A DNA stretch of 64,000 bases, from contig JBMOIP010000008.1 of the NCBI GenBank assembly GCA_049317265.1, positions 49,158 through 113,157 of the forward strand, written 5' to 3'. The DNA comes from CAIVAT01 sp049317265 (lineage in GTDB: Bacteria; Bacteroidota; Bacteroidia; Bacteroidales; FEN-979). The notes beneath the pieces are model-generated. The model had not been told where the DNA came from. It was given only the letters and a program-made list of their open reading frames with translations, and did no database searches. Shown here piece after piece: positions 17,696 to 25,639 of the stretch; position 1 is the stretch's first letter; every line of letters starts with the position of its first letter. A program made the position numbers and the translations under genes.

Positions 17696-18739
17696 TCATT
17701 GTGTGATGTGGATGAGTGAATTGTCGGTAAGATATGCGCTGCCGCTTACGATAACGGTACTGCAGCCTTCCAGCCCGCCGTCGATCAGCACATGGTCCCG
17801 GCTGATGCCGGCAACGGATACCTTGATCTTTTTTGCCCTGGTCTTGTCACAGGTGACGAAAACGTAGCCTTTGCTGCCATCGCCGTCGAGAAGTGCGTCA
17901 TATGGAATAAGCCACATTTTCCTGCCATGTGAAGGGGTGATCGTGACTTTGCCGAACATTCCTGATGCAACCGAATGGCCTAACGACCTCACCGGTTTAA
18001 TGTCGATGGTAAAAGTACCTGTCACCGGGTCTACCCCTTCAGATTTTTTATTGACAAATCCACTCATTGATTTCAGCCCGGGGAGGTCGGAAGTAATGCT
18101 TGCCGAATCTCCTTTTTCCAGGCTGCCCCATTGTCCGTCACTAACCGCCACCCTCAGGATCCAGTTTCCGTCGCCGGCCCCGTTGGTCTGGAAAACGGGT
18201 GAACCCGGGCCTACCACCTGTCCTTCGTTCACGAACTTCCTGAGGATGAACCCGCCTTCGCCTGCCCTGATCTCCGAGAAGGTGCGGTTGAACTTTGCAG
18301 CGGTCAGCTGTTCCTTTGCTATGTCGAGGCCGGTTCGTGCATTCTGTAACTGCTCCAGGGTAACCACACTGTCGCGGTAGAGGTTGCTCAGCCTGTTGAA
18401 ATCCCGCTGGGCCTTCTCCCAGGCAAGCGTAGCCTGCGCTACCTGGGCAGTGATCTCGGTCAGGTCAAGGATTGCAAGCAGCTGCCCGGATTTTACAGCA
18501 TCCCCCTCTTTTACATAGATATGCTGCACAATACCCCCTGTTTTGAATGAACGCATGGTTTCGTCATCGGTGGTAAAACTCCCTGATGCAAACACTGGTT
18601 CAAATACCGTCTGCTGCTGAAGAGTGATCACCTTAACGGGAAGAACGTCGCCGGTTCCTTCCTTGCCTTTGTCCGCTGCAGGAGTGCAGGAAGCAAGTGC
18701 GAGTCCGAGCAGGAATAAGATCTGAATATTGATTTTCAT
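17696..18739 (-). CDS. Efflux RND periplasmic adaptor (membrane fusion protein)
   Basis: The 347-residue lipoprotein has lipobox LALASC (Cys18). It contains the barrel-sandwich/lipoyl halves (GGIVQHIYVKEGDAVKSGQLLAILD and GFILRKFVNEGQVVGPGSPVF) separated by a helical hairpin with TLAWEKAQRDFNRLSNLYRDSVVTLEQLQNA. A beta-barrel and membrane-proximal domain follow. It bridges the permease and the TolC-like channel. It lies between them in the operon, with gaps of 8 and 12 bp. Confidence 0.95.
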   Translation of the reverse strand: MKINIQILFLLGLALASCTPAADKGKEGTGDVLPVKVITLQQQTVFEPVFASGSFTTDDETMRSFKTGGIVQHIYVKEGDAVKSGQLLAILDLTEITAQVAQATLAWEKAQRDFNRLSNLYRDSVVTLEQLQNARTGLDIAKEQLTAAKFNRTFSEIRAGEGGFILRKFVNEGQVVGPGSPVFQTNGAGDGNWILRVAVSDGQWGSLEKGDSASITSDLPGLKSMSGFVNKKSEGVDPVTGTFTIDIKPVRSLGHSVASGMFGKVTITPSHGRKMWLIPYDALLDGDGSKGYVFVTCDKTRAKKIKVSVAGISRDHVLIDGGLEGCSTVIVSGSAYLTDNSLIHITQ

Positions 18740-18747
18740 GGGATTGG

Positions 18748-20115
18748 TTATTGGATGGTTGAAATTGATGTTTGACGTTTAAGTTCGGCATAGGCCGATA
18801 ACACTTTATACCTGTTCAGCCTGACCTGTATCTCCGATGCCGTATACTGGTTGCGGGCGTCCATGAATTCGATCAGGCTGTTCATTCCTTCGGAATATGC
18901 TTTTTCGATCAGGCTGAAATATGCCCTGGCGCTCTGGTATTGTTTTTCGGAGGAGCTGAGGTTCGAAACTGCAGTGCCCAGGTTGTTGCGGGCAACCAAC
19001 GCCGAAACTGTAAATTGTTTTCCTGCATTCTCTGTCTGAACAGCCAGCATGTCAATTTCCAGTTTGTTCTTCGATATTTTTACACGGTTCCTCAATCCGT
19101 TGAAGATCGGTACCGTCATCTGCAATCCTGCAAGAAAATATCGGCTGTGATCATTAAACTGCCAGTCGGACGACTGGGAGCCCAGGTCAACAAATGTGTT
19201 CACTTTGGGCACGGCATAGGACCTGTGCATGCTTAACTCGGTCTGCCTGATCGTTGAAGCCGTAGCCAGTTCCCTGAGTTCGCTTCTGCCCGCTATGTCA
19301 GGCGTCTCCGACACCGCCATCGCCAGATCTTCCGGCATGGGCAGCGTTTCATAAACAACCGAATCGGCAGGCTGACGATTCAGCAGGAAGTTGAACCACG
19401 ACCGGGCATTCTTCCGTTGGTCTTCGGCCTCCCTCAAGCGGGATCCGATCACCTCCGCTTCGCTCTCGGCCCTGAGCACATTTGCAGGAAGCCCTTTGCC
19501 GTTGCGAAGCAGGGAACGGTTGACCTCCAGGTTTTTATTTACAAGCCCAAGGGCGCTTTGGTATATTGCAGAGGCGTCCGTTGCAAGACAGTACCTGTAA
19601 TAGGAGGTCTGTATGTCCTTGATCAGTTCCTGCTTATAGGTTTCGATCTCATAATTTGCCAGTATGACTTCCTGTTTTTTTATTTTGTAATTGTATGCCA
19701 GGTCGGTATTCACCAGCGGATAGGCGATCCTGACCCTTGCATCATAAAAATTTGTAGGCATCAGCTGGAATTCGGCATTCGGAATCTGGGGGAATTTTTG
19801 TGTGCCCGTAAGCTGGTTTAACGTGGAATAGACCGGGTTCAACAGATCTCCGACAGGGAACGTGATGCTTCTTCCCCCCTCTGCCCATGTATAATCTCCA
19901 AGGAAATCGGCTGAAGGATAAAACCAGCTCCTTGCCTCTTTCAAGGCCAGAAGGCTTTGCTGCAGGCTGATATTTTTTTCTTTCATCACCAGGTTGTTCC
20001 CGAGGCCCTGGTCGATATAACTCTGAAGGACCCCCTGGCCGAATAATGAACCCTGTGTGACCGGAAGAACATGGAAGGTCAGTATAAAAACTAACATCAC
20101 TAATTTACTGTTCAT
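18748..20115 (-). CDS. TolC family outer-membrane efflux protein
   Basis: The 455-residue protein has a signal peptide and the TolC pattern of two long helical-hairpin repeats. Each includes a segment such as NISLQQSLLALKEARSWFYPSADFLGDYTWAEGG or LARNNLGTAVSNLSSSEKQYQSARAYFSLIEKAYSEGMNSLIEFMDARNQYT. It is the first gene of the efflux operon. A candidate operator site (20127-20141) lies directly upstream of its start codon. Confidence 0.95.
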   Translation of the reverse strand: MNSKLVMLVFILTFHVLPVTQGSLFGQGVLQSYIDQGLGNNLVMKEKNISLQQSLLALKEARSWFYPSADFLGDYTWAEGGRSITFPVGDLLNPVYSTLNQLTGTQKFPQIPNAEFQLMPTNFYDARVRIAYPLVNTDLAYNYKIKKQEVILANYEIETYKQELIKDIQTSYYRYCLATDASAIYQSALGLVNKNLEVNRSLLRNGKGLPANVLRAESEAEVIGSRLREAEDQRKNARSWFNFLLNRQPADSVVYETLPMPEDLAMAVSETPDIAGRSELRELATASTIRQTELSMHRSYAVPKVNTFVDLGSQSSDWQFNDHSRYFLAGLQMTVPIFNGLRNRVKISKNKLEIDMLAVQTENAGKQFTVSALVARNNLGTAVSNLSSSEKQYQSARAYFSLIEKAYSEGMNSLIEFMDARNQYTASEIQVRLNRYKVLSAYAELKRQTSISTIQ

Positions 20116-20126
20116 AATATATTATA

Positions 20127-20141
20127 TTAACACCGTTTAGT
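20127..20141 (-). promoter_or_regulatory. Candidate TetR operator in the efflux promoter region
   Basis: TTAACACCGTTTAGT (plus strand) lies 12-26 bp upstream of the tolC-like start. On the opposite strand of the tetR promoter region (20801-20815) the 15-mer TGAACAGTGTTTAGT matches it at 12 of 15 positions. The shared form is TnAACAnnGTTTAGT. Its presence at the two promoters that a local TetR protein would control makes it a likely binding site. Confidence 0.6.
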
Positions 20142-20156
20142 AAATGGGTAAAAAAA

Positions 20157-20780
20157 TCACAAGCTATCCAACATGCGTATAAAAGCTTCAAAAGCCGACC
20201 TGAATATCACTTTAGGATCTTCATCGCTTATTCCCTTGCACCGGTCGCGGATCTCCAGCGCAACCATCCCGTGTACCGTACTCCAGATCACAAAGGAAAG
20301 AGGATCGGCGTCATGACCTTTGAAGAGTCCCGAGTCAAGACAATCCTGAACAGTCTGCACCAGGTAACCGAATGCCCTTTTCCCTTCATCCCAATCGGCA
20401 TCATTCTTTTTTTCGAGGTAATCCATTGGAGCCCTTGCAATGAACATCAGGTCATACATCTCGGTGTTCTGGTGGGCGAAGTCAATGTATACCCGGCCAA
20501 GCGCTTTCAGTCGCTCAAGAGGGTCGGACACAGCCTGCAGCACCGACATCCTGGCACCAAGCTCCTGGAATCCCTGTGAGTGCAGCTCATGAAGGATCTC
20601 GTCTTTATCCTTAAAATATAAATAGATGGTGGCCGGACTATATTCGATCACCTCGGCGATATTGCGGAGGGAGGTTTCTTCAATTCCTTTTTCAATGAAC
20701 AACTTCCTGGCAGCAGCCAGGATCAGCGCTTTCAGCTCCAGTTTTTCCTTGATTTTCCGTTCCGTGATACCCATGACCAT
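20157..20780 (-). CDS. TetR/AcrR family transcriptional regulator of the efflux operon
   Basis: This 207-residue protein has an N-terminal HTH typical of TetR: ALILAAARKLFIEKGIEETSLRNIAEVIEYSPATIYLYFKDKDEIL (residues ~18-63). The C-terminal ligand domain contains FVIWSTVHGMVALEIRDR, the WHG-type TetR C-terminal motif. It is encoded 41 bp upstream of the RND operon on the same strand, with related sites in both promoter regions. It probably represses the operon and itself. The start may be the second Met codon at 20774. Confidence 0.93.
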   Translation of the reverse strand: MVMGITERKIKEKLELKALILAAARKLFIEKGIEETSLRNIAEVIEYSPATIYLYFKDKDEILHELHSQGFQELGARMSVLQAVSDPLERLKALGRVYIDFAHQNTEMYDLMFIARAPMDYLEKKNDADWDEGKRAFGYLVQTVQDCLDSGLFKGHDADPLSFVIWSTVHGMVALEIRDRCKGISDEDPKVIFRSAFEAFIRMLDSL

Positions 20781-20800
20781 TAATTTAACGCTGCAAATAT

Positions 20801-20815
20801 ACTAAACACTGTTCA
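20801..20815 (+). promoter_or_regulatory. Candidate TetR autoregulatory operator
   Basis: ACTAAACACTGTTCA lies 21-35 bp upstream of the tetR start codon. Its reverse complement matches the site at 20127-20141 at 12 of 15 positions. The AACA-x-TGTT core is itself an inverted repeat, as expected for a TetR dimer. Confidence 0.6.
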
Positions 20816-20849
20816 TAAAATGCAAATATTTTTGAATATTTTTGAAAAT

Positions 20850-20981
20850 TTAACATTTGAACGGTTTTAAAAGCAGAAAAACGCTCCAGGTAATACCATA
20901 CTTGCGGCTAAGACTACAAGCAGCCGTGAGGCCTGCAATACCTGAACCGGTAAAGGCCATATTTTGTTTAGCCGTATTCAT
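20850..20981 (-). pseudogene. N-terminal fragment of an FAD-dependent oxidoreductase
   Basis: From the ATG at 20981 the minus strand reads MNTAKQNMAFTGSGIAG, LTAACSLSRKYGIT, then unrelated residues and a stop. This is the start of a Rossmann FAD-binding protein: the GxGxxG dinucleotide loop (GSGIAG) followed by LTAA...LSRK. Family members such as amine-oxidase-like proteins run to over 400 residues, whereas only ~31 codons keep similarity here. It sits in the 409-bp gap between the tetR and fasciclin genes. Apart from the operator and this relic, I see nothing else in that gap. Confidence 0.65.
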
Positions 20982-21189
20982 GATTATCCCGGGGTACATT
21001 TAAGAAATCCTCTGCGATTTTACCTGTCAAAAATACTGTTTTTTCGAATGCACAACACTTATCTTATTGTGTTTAATGCAGATAATCAATCTCTTATAAA
21101 TTATTCATACATTAATGTAATATTTTTCGCCCCGGGGCGTCTTCAATCACAATTAGCCTTAATTCAATCTAAATCTAAATATATATAAC

Positions 21190-22122
21190 ATGAAAACAAG
21201 TCATAGAAACCGAATCTTCTCCCTACTGATGCTCCTTGCCATAAGTTCAGTTATTTTCGTTTCCTGTTCAAAAGATAAGGATACAATGGATCCAATGCCT
21301 CAACAGAAAAGCATTGTGGAAACCGCCGCTTCAAACCCCGATTTCTCCATACTGGTTCAGGCGCTTACCAAGGCTGAACTGGTTAGCACCATCAACAGTT
21401 CAAATAACCTTACTGTTTTTGCACCAACTAACAGTGCATTTCAGCAACTGTTTAGCACGCTTGGAATCACAGGCATCAACGATCTTTCCAAGGAAACCCT
21501 CACGCCCATCCTGCTTTATCACGTGCTTGGCAGTAAGGTGATTGCAGGTTCGGTGACAACAGGTTATGCCGCTACCCTGAGCAACGGCCCGGAAACCAAA
21601 TCATATCCGTTATACATCGAAAAAACAATGAATGTGAAGATCAACGGAAGCACCATGGTGACTCAGGCTGACCTGATGGCAAGCAACGGGGTGATCCATG
21701 TGATCGACAAGGTATTGCTTCCCAATTCAGTTGTTGATATTGCCTCCAACAACAGTAATTTCAGTATACTTGTTCAGGCGCTTGTCAAGGCCGAATTGGT
21801 ATCAACCCTCTCCGGTGCCGGACCCTTCACCGTTTTTGCTCCGACAAATGCTGCTTTTACCACTCTCTTCGCCACATTGGGCGTGTCGGGTATCGCAGAC
21901 CTTACCAAAGATCAGCTTACTCCGATCCTCTTAAAGCATGTTGTTTCAGGAAATGTTCTGTCAACTGAGTTGACCAACGGAATGGTTCCCACACTGAATG
22001 GCAGCATCGACATCATGGTTGGCACCGGTGTGGTCATCAATGGTAACACTAACGTGATTCTTGCCGATGTGCAGGGAACAAACGGCGTGGTGCATGCTAT
22101 CGACAAAGTTTTATTACCGTAA
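21190..22122 (+). CDS. Lipoprotein with two fasciclin (FAS1) domains
   Basis: The 310-residue protein has a lipoprotein signal (lipobox VSC, Cys ~25-26). Two ~135-residue FAS1 repeats follow: SIVETAASNPDFSILVQALTKAELVSTI ... NGVIHVIDKVLLP and then a near copy with VVDIASNNSNFSILVQALVKAELVSTL ... NGVVHAIDKVLLP. The motifs FTVFAPTNAAF and ILLYHVLGSKV are characteristic. FAS1 proteins act in adhesion at the cell surface. A single-domain relative follows 74 bp downstream. Confidence 0.95.
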   Translation: MKTSHRNRIFSLLMLLAISSVIFVSCSKDKDTMDPMPQQKSIVETAASNPDFSILVQALTKAELVSTINSSNNLTVFAPTNSAFQQLFSTLGITGINDLSKETLTPILLYHVLGSKVIAGSVTTGYAATLSNGPETKSYPLYIEKTMNVKINGSTMVTQADLMASNGVIHVIDKVLLPNSVVDIASNNSNFSILVQALVKAELVSTLSGAGPFTVFAPTNAAFTTLFATLGVSGIADLTKDQLTPILLKHVVSGNVLSTELTNGMVPTLNGSIDIMVGTGVVINGNTNVILADVQGTNGVVHAIDKVLLP

Positions 22123-22196
22123 TCCCGATTATACTTTTCATTGCAAACAAACAGTCAAATAAAATCAATTATTATAAACAATTAAATCCAAAAATC

Positions 22197-22718
22197 ATGA
22201 AATCATTAAAATATATCATCGCAGCTTTGATCTGTGCAGTCGTTATGAACAACCAGGCCCAGGCAATGGGAGAAAAAACCATTGTTGAAATCGCGGTCGG
22301 GTCAAAAGATCATACCACACTTGTTGCAGCGTTAAAAGCTGCTGATCTTGTGACCACGCTCAGCAGCAAAGGCCCATTTACGGTATTTGCACCAACAAAT
22401 GCTGCCTTTGACAAAATTCCTGCAGATGCCCTGGCGAACCTGCTGAAACCGGAAAATAAAGCAACCCTTTCCGGAATTCTTACCTACCATGTTGTTGCCG
22501 GTAACATTGACGCTGCCACCCTTACAGGCCTGATCAAAAAGTCGAAAGGGGTTGCTGTTGTTAAAACTGTCAACGGACAGGAACTGAAAGCTTCCATCGA
22601 AAATGGCAAGGTGATCCTAACCGATGCCAAAGGCGGAAAAGCAACTGTGATCGTCGCTGATCTGAAAGCTTCAAACGGCGTGATCCATGTTACCGATGCG
22701 GTTTCGATGCCCAAATAA
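22197..22718 (+). CDS. Secreted single-domain fasciclin (FAS1) protein
   Basis: The 173-residue product has a signal peptide (AQAMGEK boundary) and one FAS1 domain: TIVEIAVGSKDHTTLVAALKAADLVTTL, PFTVFAPTNAAFDKIP, ILTYHVVAGNID and NGVIHVTDAVSMPK. It is 74 bp downstream of the two-domain lipoprotein and is probably co-transcribed. A hairpin follows it at 22732. Confidence 0.95.
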   Translation: MKSLKYIIAALICAVVMNNQAQAMGEKTIVEIAVGSKDHTTLVAALKAADLVTTLSSKGPFTVFAPTNAAFDKIPADALANLLKPENKATLSGILTYHVVAGNIDAATLTGLIKKSKGVAVVKTVNGQELKASIENGKVILTDAKGGKATVIVADLKASNGVIHVTDAVSMPK

Positions 22719-22731
22719 CAACAAGTAGTTT

Positions 22732-22769
22732 CTGCAGATTTTCGCACCTGAAAATGCGGAAATCTGCAG
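22732..22769. terminator. Hairpin after the fasciclin genes, possible terminator
   Basis: Arms of 15 bases at 22732-22746 and 22755-22769 pair at 14 of 15 positions around an 8-base loop. It starts 14 bp after the fasciclin stop codon. No strong T-run follows, so Rho-independent termination is possible but not certain. Confidence 0.5.
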
Positions 22770-22917
22770 GATATTTAAAATAAACCTGGCATGAAAGTAA
22801 TAAGGGAATTTCCACATACGGGCACTACCGGTATTTAGGGTATAACCCTCCATACCAGTTAATTGACCGCAGAAATGAAATCATTATTTCAGTTAAATTG
22901 AACTAACACACTGTACC

Positions 22918-24348
22918 ATGAAAAAACAGAACTTCTTATTCCTGATGGCACTTTTATTGAGTGTTCATGCCGGTTTTACACAGACTCTTGTCAGCGGGGG
23001 CATTTACGCCAACACCACCTGGACACTGGCCAACAGTCCGTACCTTATGACTGGCAGCATTGTAGTTTTTCCTGGTGTAACGCTCACCATTCAGCCTGGA
23101 GTGGAGATAAGGGTCAAAGAGAATGGATTATCAGGCGGACAATATTACCTCGAAACAAGGGGTACGATCAACATGGTAGGGCAGCCCGGAGCCCCCATCA
23201 CTTTTCGGGCCGACACTGCAGTTACAACGCCCTATGCATGGGTAGGTATTGTGGTGAAAAACTCCCAGGGAGGTGCCATTAATTACGATTATGTCAGTAT
23301 TTCAAATGCAGGCAATGCCATCGCCTATGATTCCTTTATTCCGCCCCTGATAATCCTGAATCAATGTGTGTTTAATTACAATGGATATGCCATTAATGTC
23401 GGAACAGAATTGCGTGCCGACAGTTGCACTTTTATCGGCAACAACACTGTTATTATGGGATGGAGTATATTCAAGTTCACCAATTGTGAGTTCCGGGATA
23501 ATGGTGCAGCGCTTTTCATTTATGCCAGTGAACTGATGATAAACAATTGTTCTTTTACAAATAATACGCTCGGTATCAATATCAGTTCAGGATCTGTTAA
23601 CGGCATCAATGTAAAGAACACAATTTTTGACAACAATGACGTTGCCTTTGACAATCCCAACAATGGCGTGATCGATTCGTGCACCTTTATCAATAACTTG
23701 GAAGCCATAAAAAACACCAATACGGTAACGATCAGCAATTCAGTTTTCAACAACAATCAAACAGCATTGCAGGCTGGCTGGGGAACCATTGTGACGGGTT
23801 GCGAAATAAACAACAATGTTACCGGCATAGCCCTTGGGCCCATTGGATTCGGACAACCCGCACCAGTCGTAGAAAACAACCATATCTGTTACAACTCTGA
23901 TTATAACATCGACAACCGCACCGACCTTAATCTGTTCATTCCGACCAATTGTTTCTGCACAACCGATCCTGCCGTTCTGGAAGAAAAGATTCTGGACGGA
24001 TACGATGACATCACCAAAGGCCTGGTCAGTTATGCCATTTTTGACACTACCTGCACCACAGTCATCGCAATGGTCATTAAAACCGTCCCTACAGCAACGA
24101 ACCAGTACCTTTTAGAAAGGCAAATCAACATTTTTCCAAATCCTGCGACCACCCATTTCACCATCAGCAACCAAAGCCCATGCACTCTTTTCGATCTTTA
24201 TGACCTGCAGGGGCAACGGCTTATGTCGTCGAACCTGCTGCAAGGTGACAACCGGGTTGACATCTCCCGGTTGCAGGCAGGGGCCTATTATTGCCGGTTG
24301 ACCGGGGAAAATCAGAGCACATTGAACAAACTTATAATCAAACAATAA
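22918..24348 (+). CDS. Secreted right-handed beta-helix protein with T9SS type A sorting domain
   Basis: The protein has 476 residues and a signal peptide (ending GFTQ). The early segment (VFPGVTLTIQPGVEIRVKENG) is typical of the start of secreted parallel beta-helices. Short repeats such as NCSFTNNTLGINISSG and NSVFNNNQTALQ follow, the ladder pattern of the fold. The C-terminal ~70 residues (IFPNPATTHFTI ... AGAYYCRLTGENQ...IIKQ) form a sorting domain. There are no obvious catalytic residues of a polysaccharide lyase, so binding or structural roles are equally possible. Confidence 0.88.
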   Translation: MKKQNFLFLMALLLSVHAGFTQTLVSGGIYANTTWTLANSPYLMTGSIVVFPGVTLTIQPGVEIRVKENGLSGGQYYLETRGTINMVGQPGAPITFRADTAVTTPYAWVGIVVKNSQGGAINYDYVSISNAGNAIAYDSFIPPLIILNQCVFNYNGYAINVGTELRADSCTFIGNNTVIMGWSIFKFTNCEFRDNGAALFIYASELMINNCSFTNNTLGINISSGSVNGINVKNTIFDNNDVAFDNPNNGVIDSCTFINNLEAIKNTNTVTISNSVFNNNQTALQAGWGTIVTGCEINNNVTGIALGPIGFGQPAPVVENNHICYNSDYNIDNRTDLNLFIPTNCFCTTDPAVLEEKILDGYDDITKGLVSYAIFDTTCTTVIAMVIKTVPTATNQYLLERQINIFPNPATTHFTISNQSPCTLFDLYDLQGQRLMSSNLLQGDNRVDISRLQAGAYYCRLTGENQSTLNKLIIKQ

Positions 24349-24402
24349 TAGTTTTCACCTTTTTTATACTTTTTAAGATCCAATTAATTTATAAAAACAA
24401 CC

Positions 24403-25623
24403 ATGAAAACATATATATCAGTCGTTTGTGTATTTCTCTGCACCGTTCTGACCGGGCAGGCGCAGATCAATCTTGTCGGTGCAAGTCTAAATACAGCCAC
24501 CGGTTCAATCGATATTGTAAAATGGCAGGCACTCGATTCAAGCACAATCACAACATACCCGACAAACCTTCAAGGTTACGTGATGAATTCATCGTTATTC
24601 GATGCATTCAACAGCAACTATTATTTGTCGGGCATCACTCCGGCTTCCAACGGGTTGTTTAGCTTTAATACGGTTACGAATCAAAGCAATCTGATTTCTT
24701 ACAATGCTTTTTCCAATTCCACAGAGATTGACATGAGTACAGGAAAAATCTATAGTCTCACATCCGATTCTACAGGCTATATTAATGTATATGAATTTGA
24801 CATCAACACCGGGACCGGCAATTTACTCGGGGTCATCAGTGAGCCTGGTATTTTAGGGATCGTAAGCGATGCCACGGGTTTTGATTCCAACAATGGGATT
24901 TTATACTACGTTGGCTACGATGGTGTTCCTTCCAGTTGTTTGTATAGTATACCCGTCAGGAATCCTGTATTTTCATGGTCAAAGACCACACTTCTGACAA
25001 CAGCCCCGGGCAACAATTTTACCAGCGTAAATTATGACAACGTCCACAATATTATTTACGCATCTAATGCCGAATATGATTCATCCTATAACTACATAGG
25101 GAATAAGGTGGTGGAGATAAATAAAACAACCGGCGATGTAATTACACGAGGTTTTTTGGCAGGATTTCCATATTACCTGGCAGGTTCCTCCGCCTTTGAT
25201 CAGAACTCTGGCAGCTTATTGCTTGTTGGATTTGACAGCAGCTTTGTTCAACGCATGATCGTATTTGACACATACAACAACACCTATCAAACAGGATTTG
25301 CTCCCGGTTTTGTCTCGGAAATTGTATGTGACAATTACGCTTTTGCACAAAACGCCTATGCGACTGTGTCGGTGGATGAGACGAATAAGCCGGATGTAAC
25401 AATGTTTCCCAATCCTGCAACAAGCAAATTTACGTTGAAGATGAAGAGTGCTGAAGACAAATTTACCTTGAAAATATTCAATGTAAGTGGCAGGGAATGT
25501 TTCTCAAGGGAAATTGAAAACCCGGAAACCGAAATTTCAACTGAATTCCTGACCAGGGGAGTCTACCTTGTCAGCATTCAGAATCAAAAAATCTCACAAA
25601 CAAAAAAGCTTGTTGTTCAATAA
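24403..25623 (+). CDS. Secreted propeller-like protein with T9SS type A sorting domain
   Basis: The 406-residue product has a signal peptide (GQAQ) and blade-like repeats with YSLTSDSTGYINVYEFDINTGTGNLLG and NNGILYYVGYDG segments. I read it as a beta-propeller of unknown ligand. The sorting domain begins MFPNPATSKFTL and ends RGVYLVSIQNQ...LVVQ. It lies between two other T9SS cargo genes on the same strand (gaps of 54 and 16 bp), so all three may share a transcript. Confidence 0.82.
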   Translation: MKTYISVVCVFLCTVLTGQAQINLVGASLNTATGSIDIVKWQALDSSTITTYPTNLQGYVMNSSLFDAFNSNYYLSGITPASNGLFSFNTVTNQSNLISYNAFSNSTEIDMSTGKIYSLTSDSTGYINVYEFDINTGTGNLLGVISEPGILGIVSDATGFDSNNGILYYVGYDGVPSSCLYSIPVRNPVFSWSKTTLLTTAPGNNFTSVNYDNVHNIIYASNAEYDSSYNYIGNKVVEINKTTGDVITRGFLAGFPYYLAGSSAFDQNSGSLLLVGFDSSFVQRMIVFDTYNNTYQTGFAPGFVSEIVCDNYAFAQNAYATVSVDETNKPDVTMFPNPATSKFTLKMKSAEDKFTLKIFNVSGRECFSREIENPETEISTEFLTRGVYLVSIQNQKISQTKKLVVQ

Positions 25624-25639
25624 TCTTAAATAACCGACC

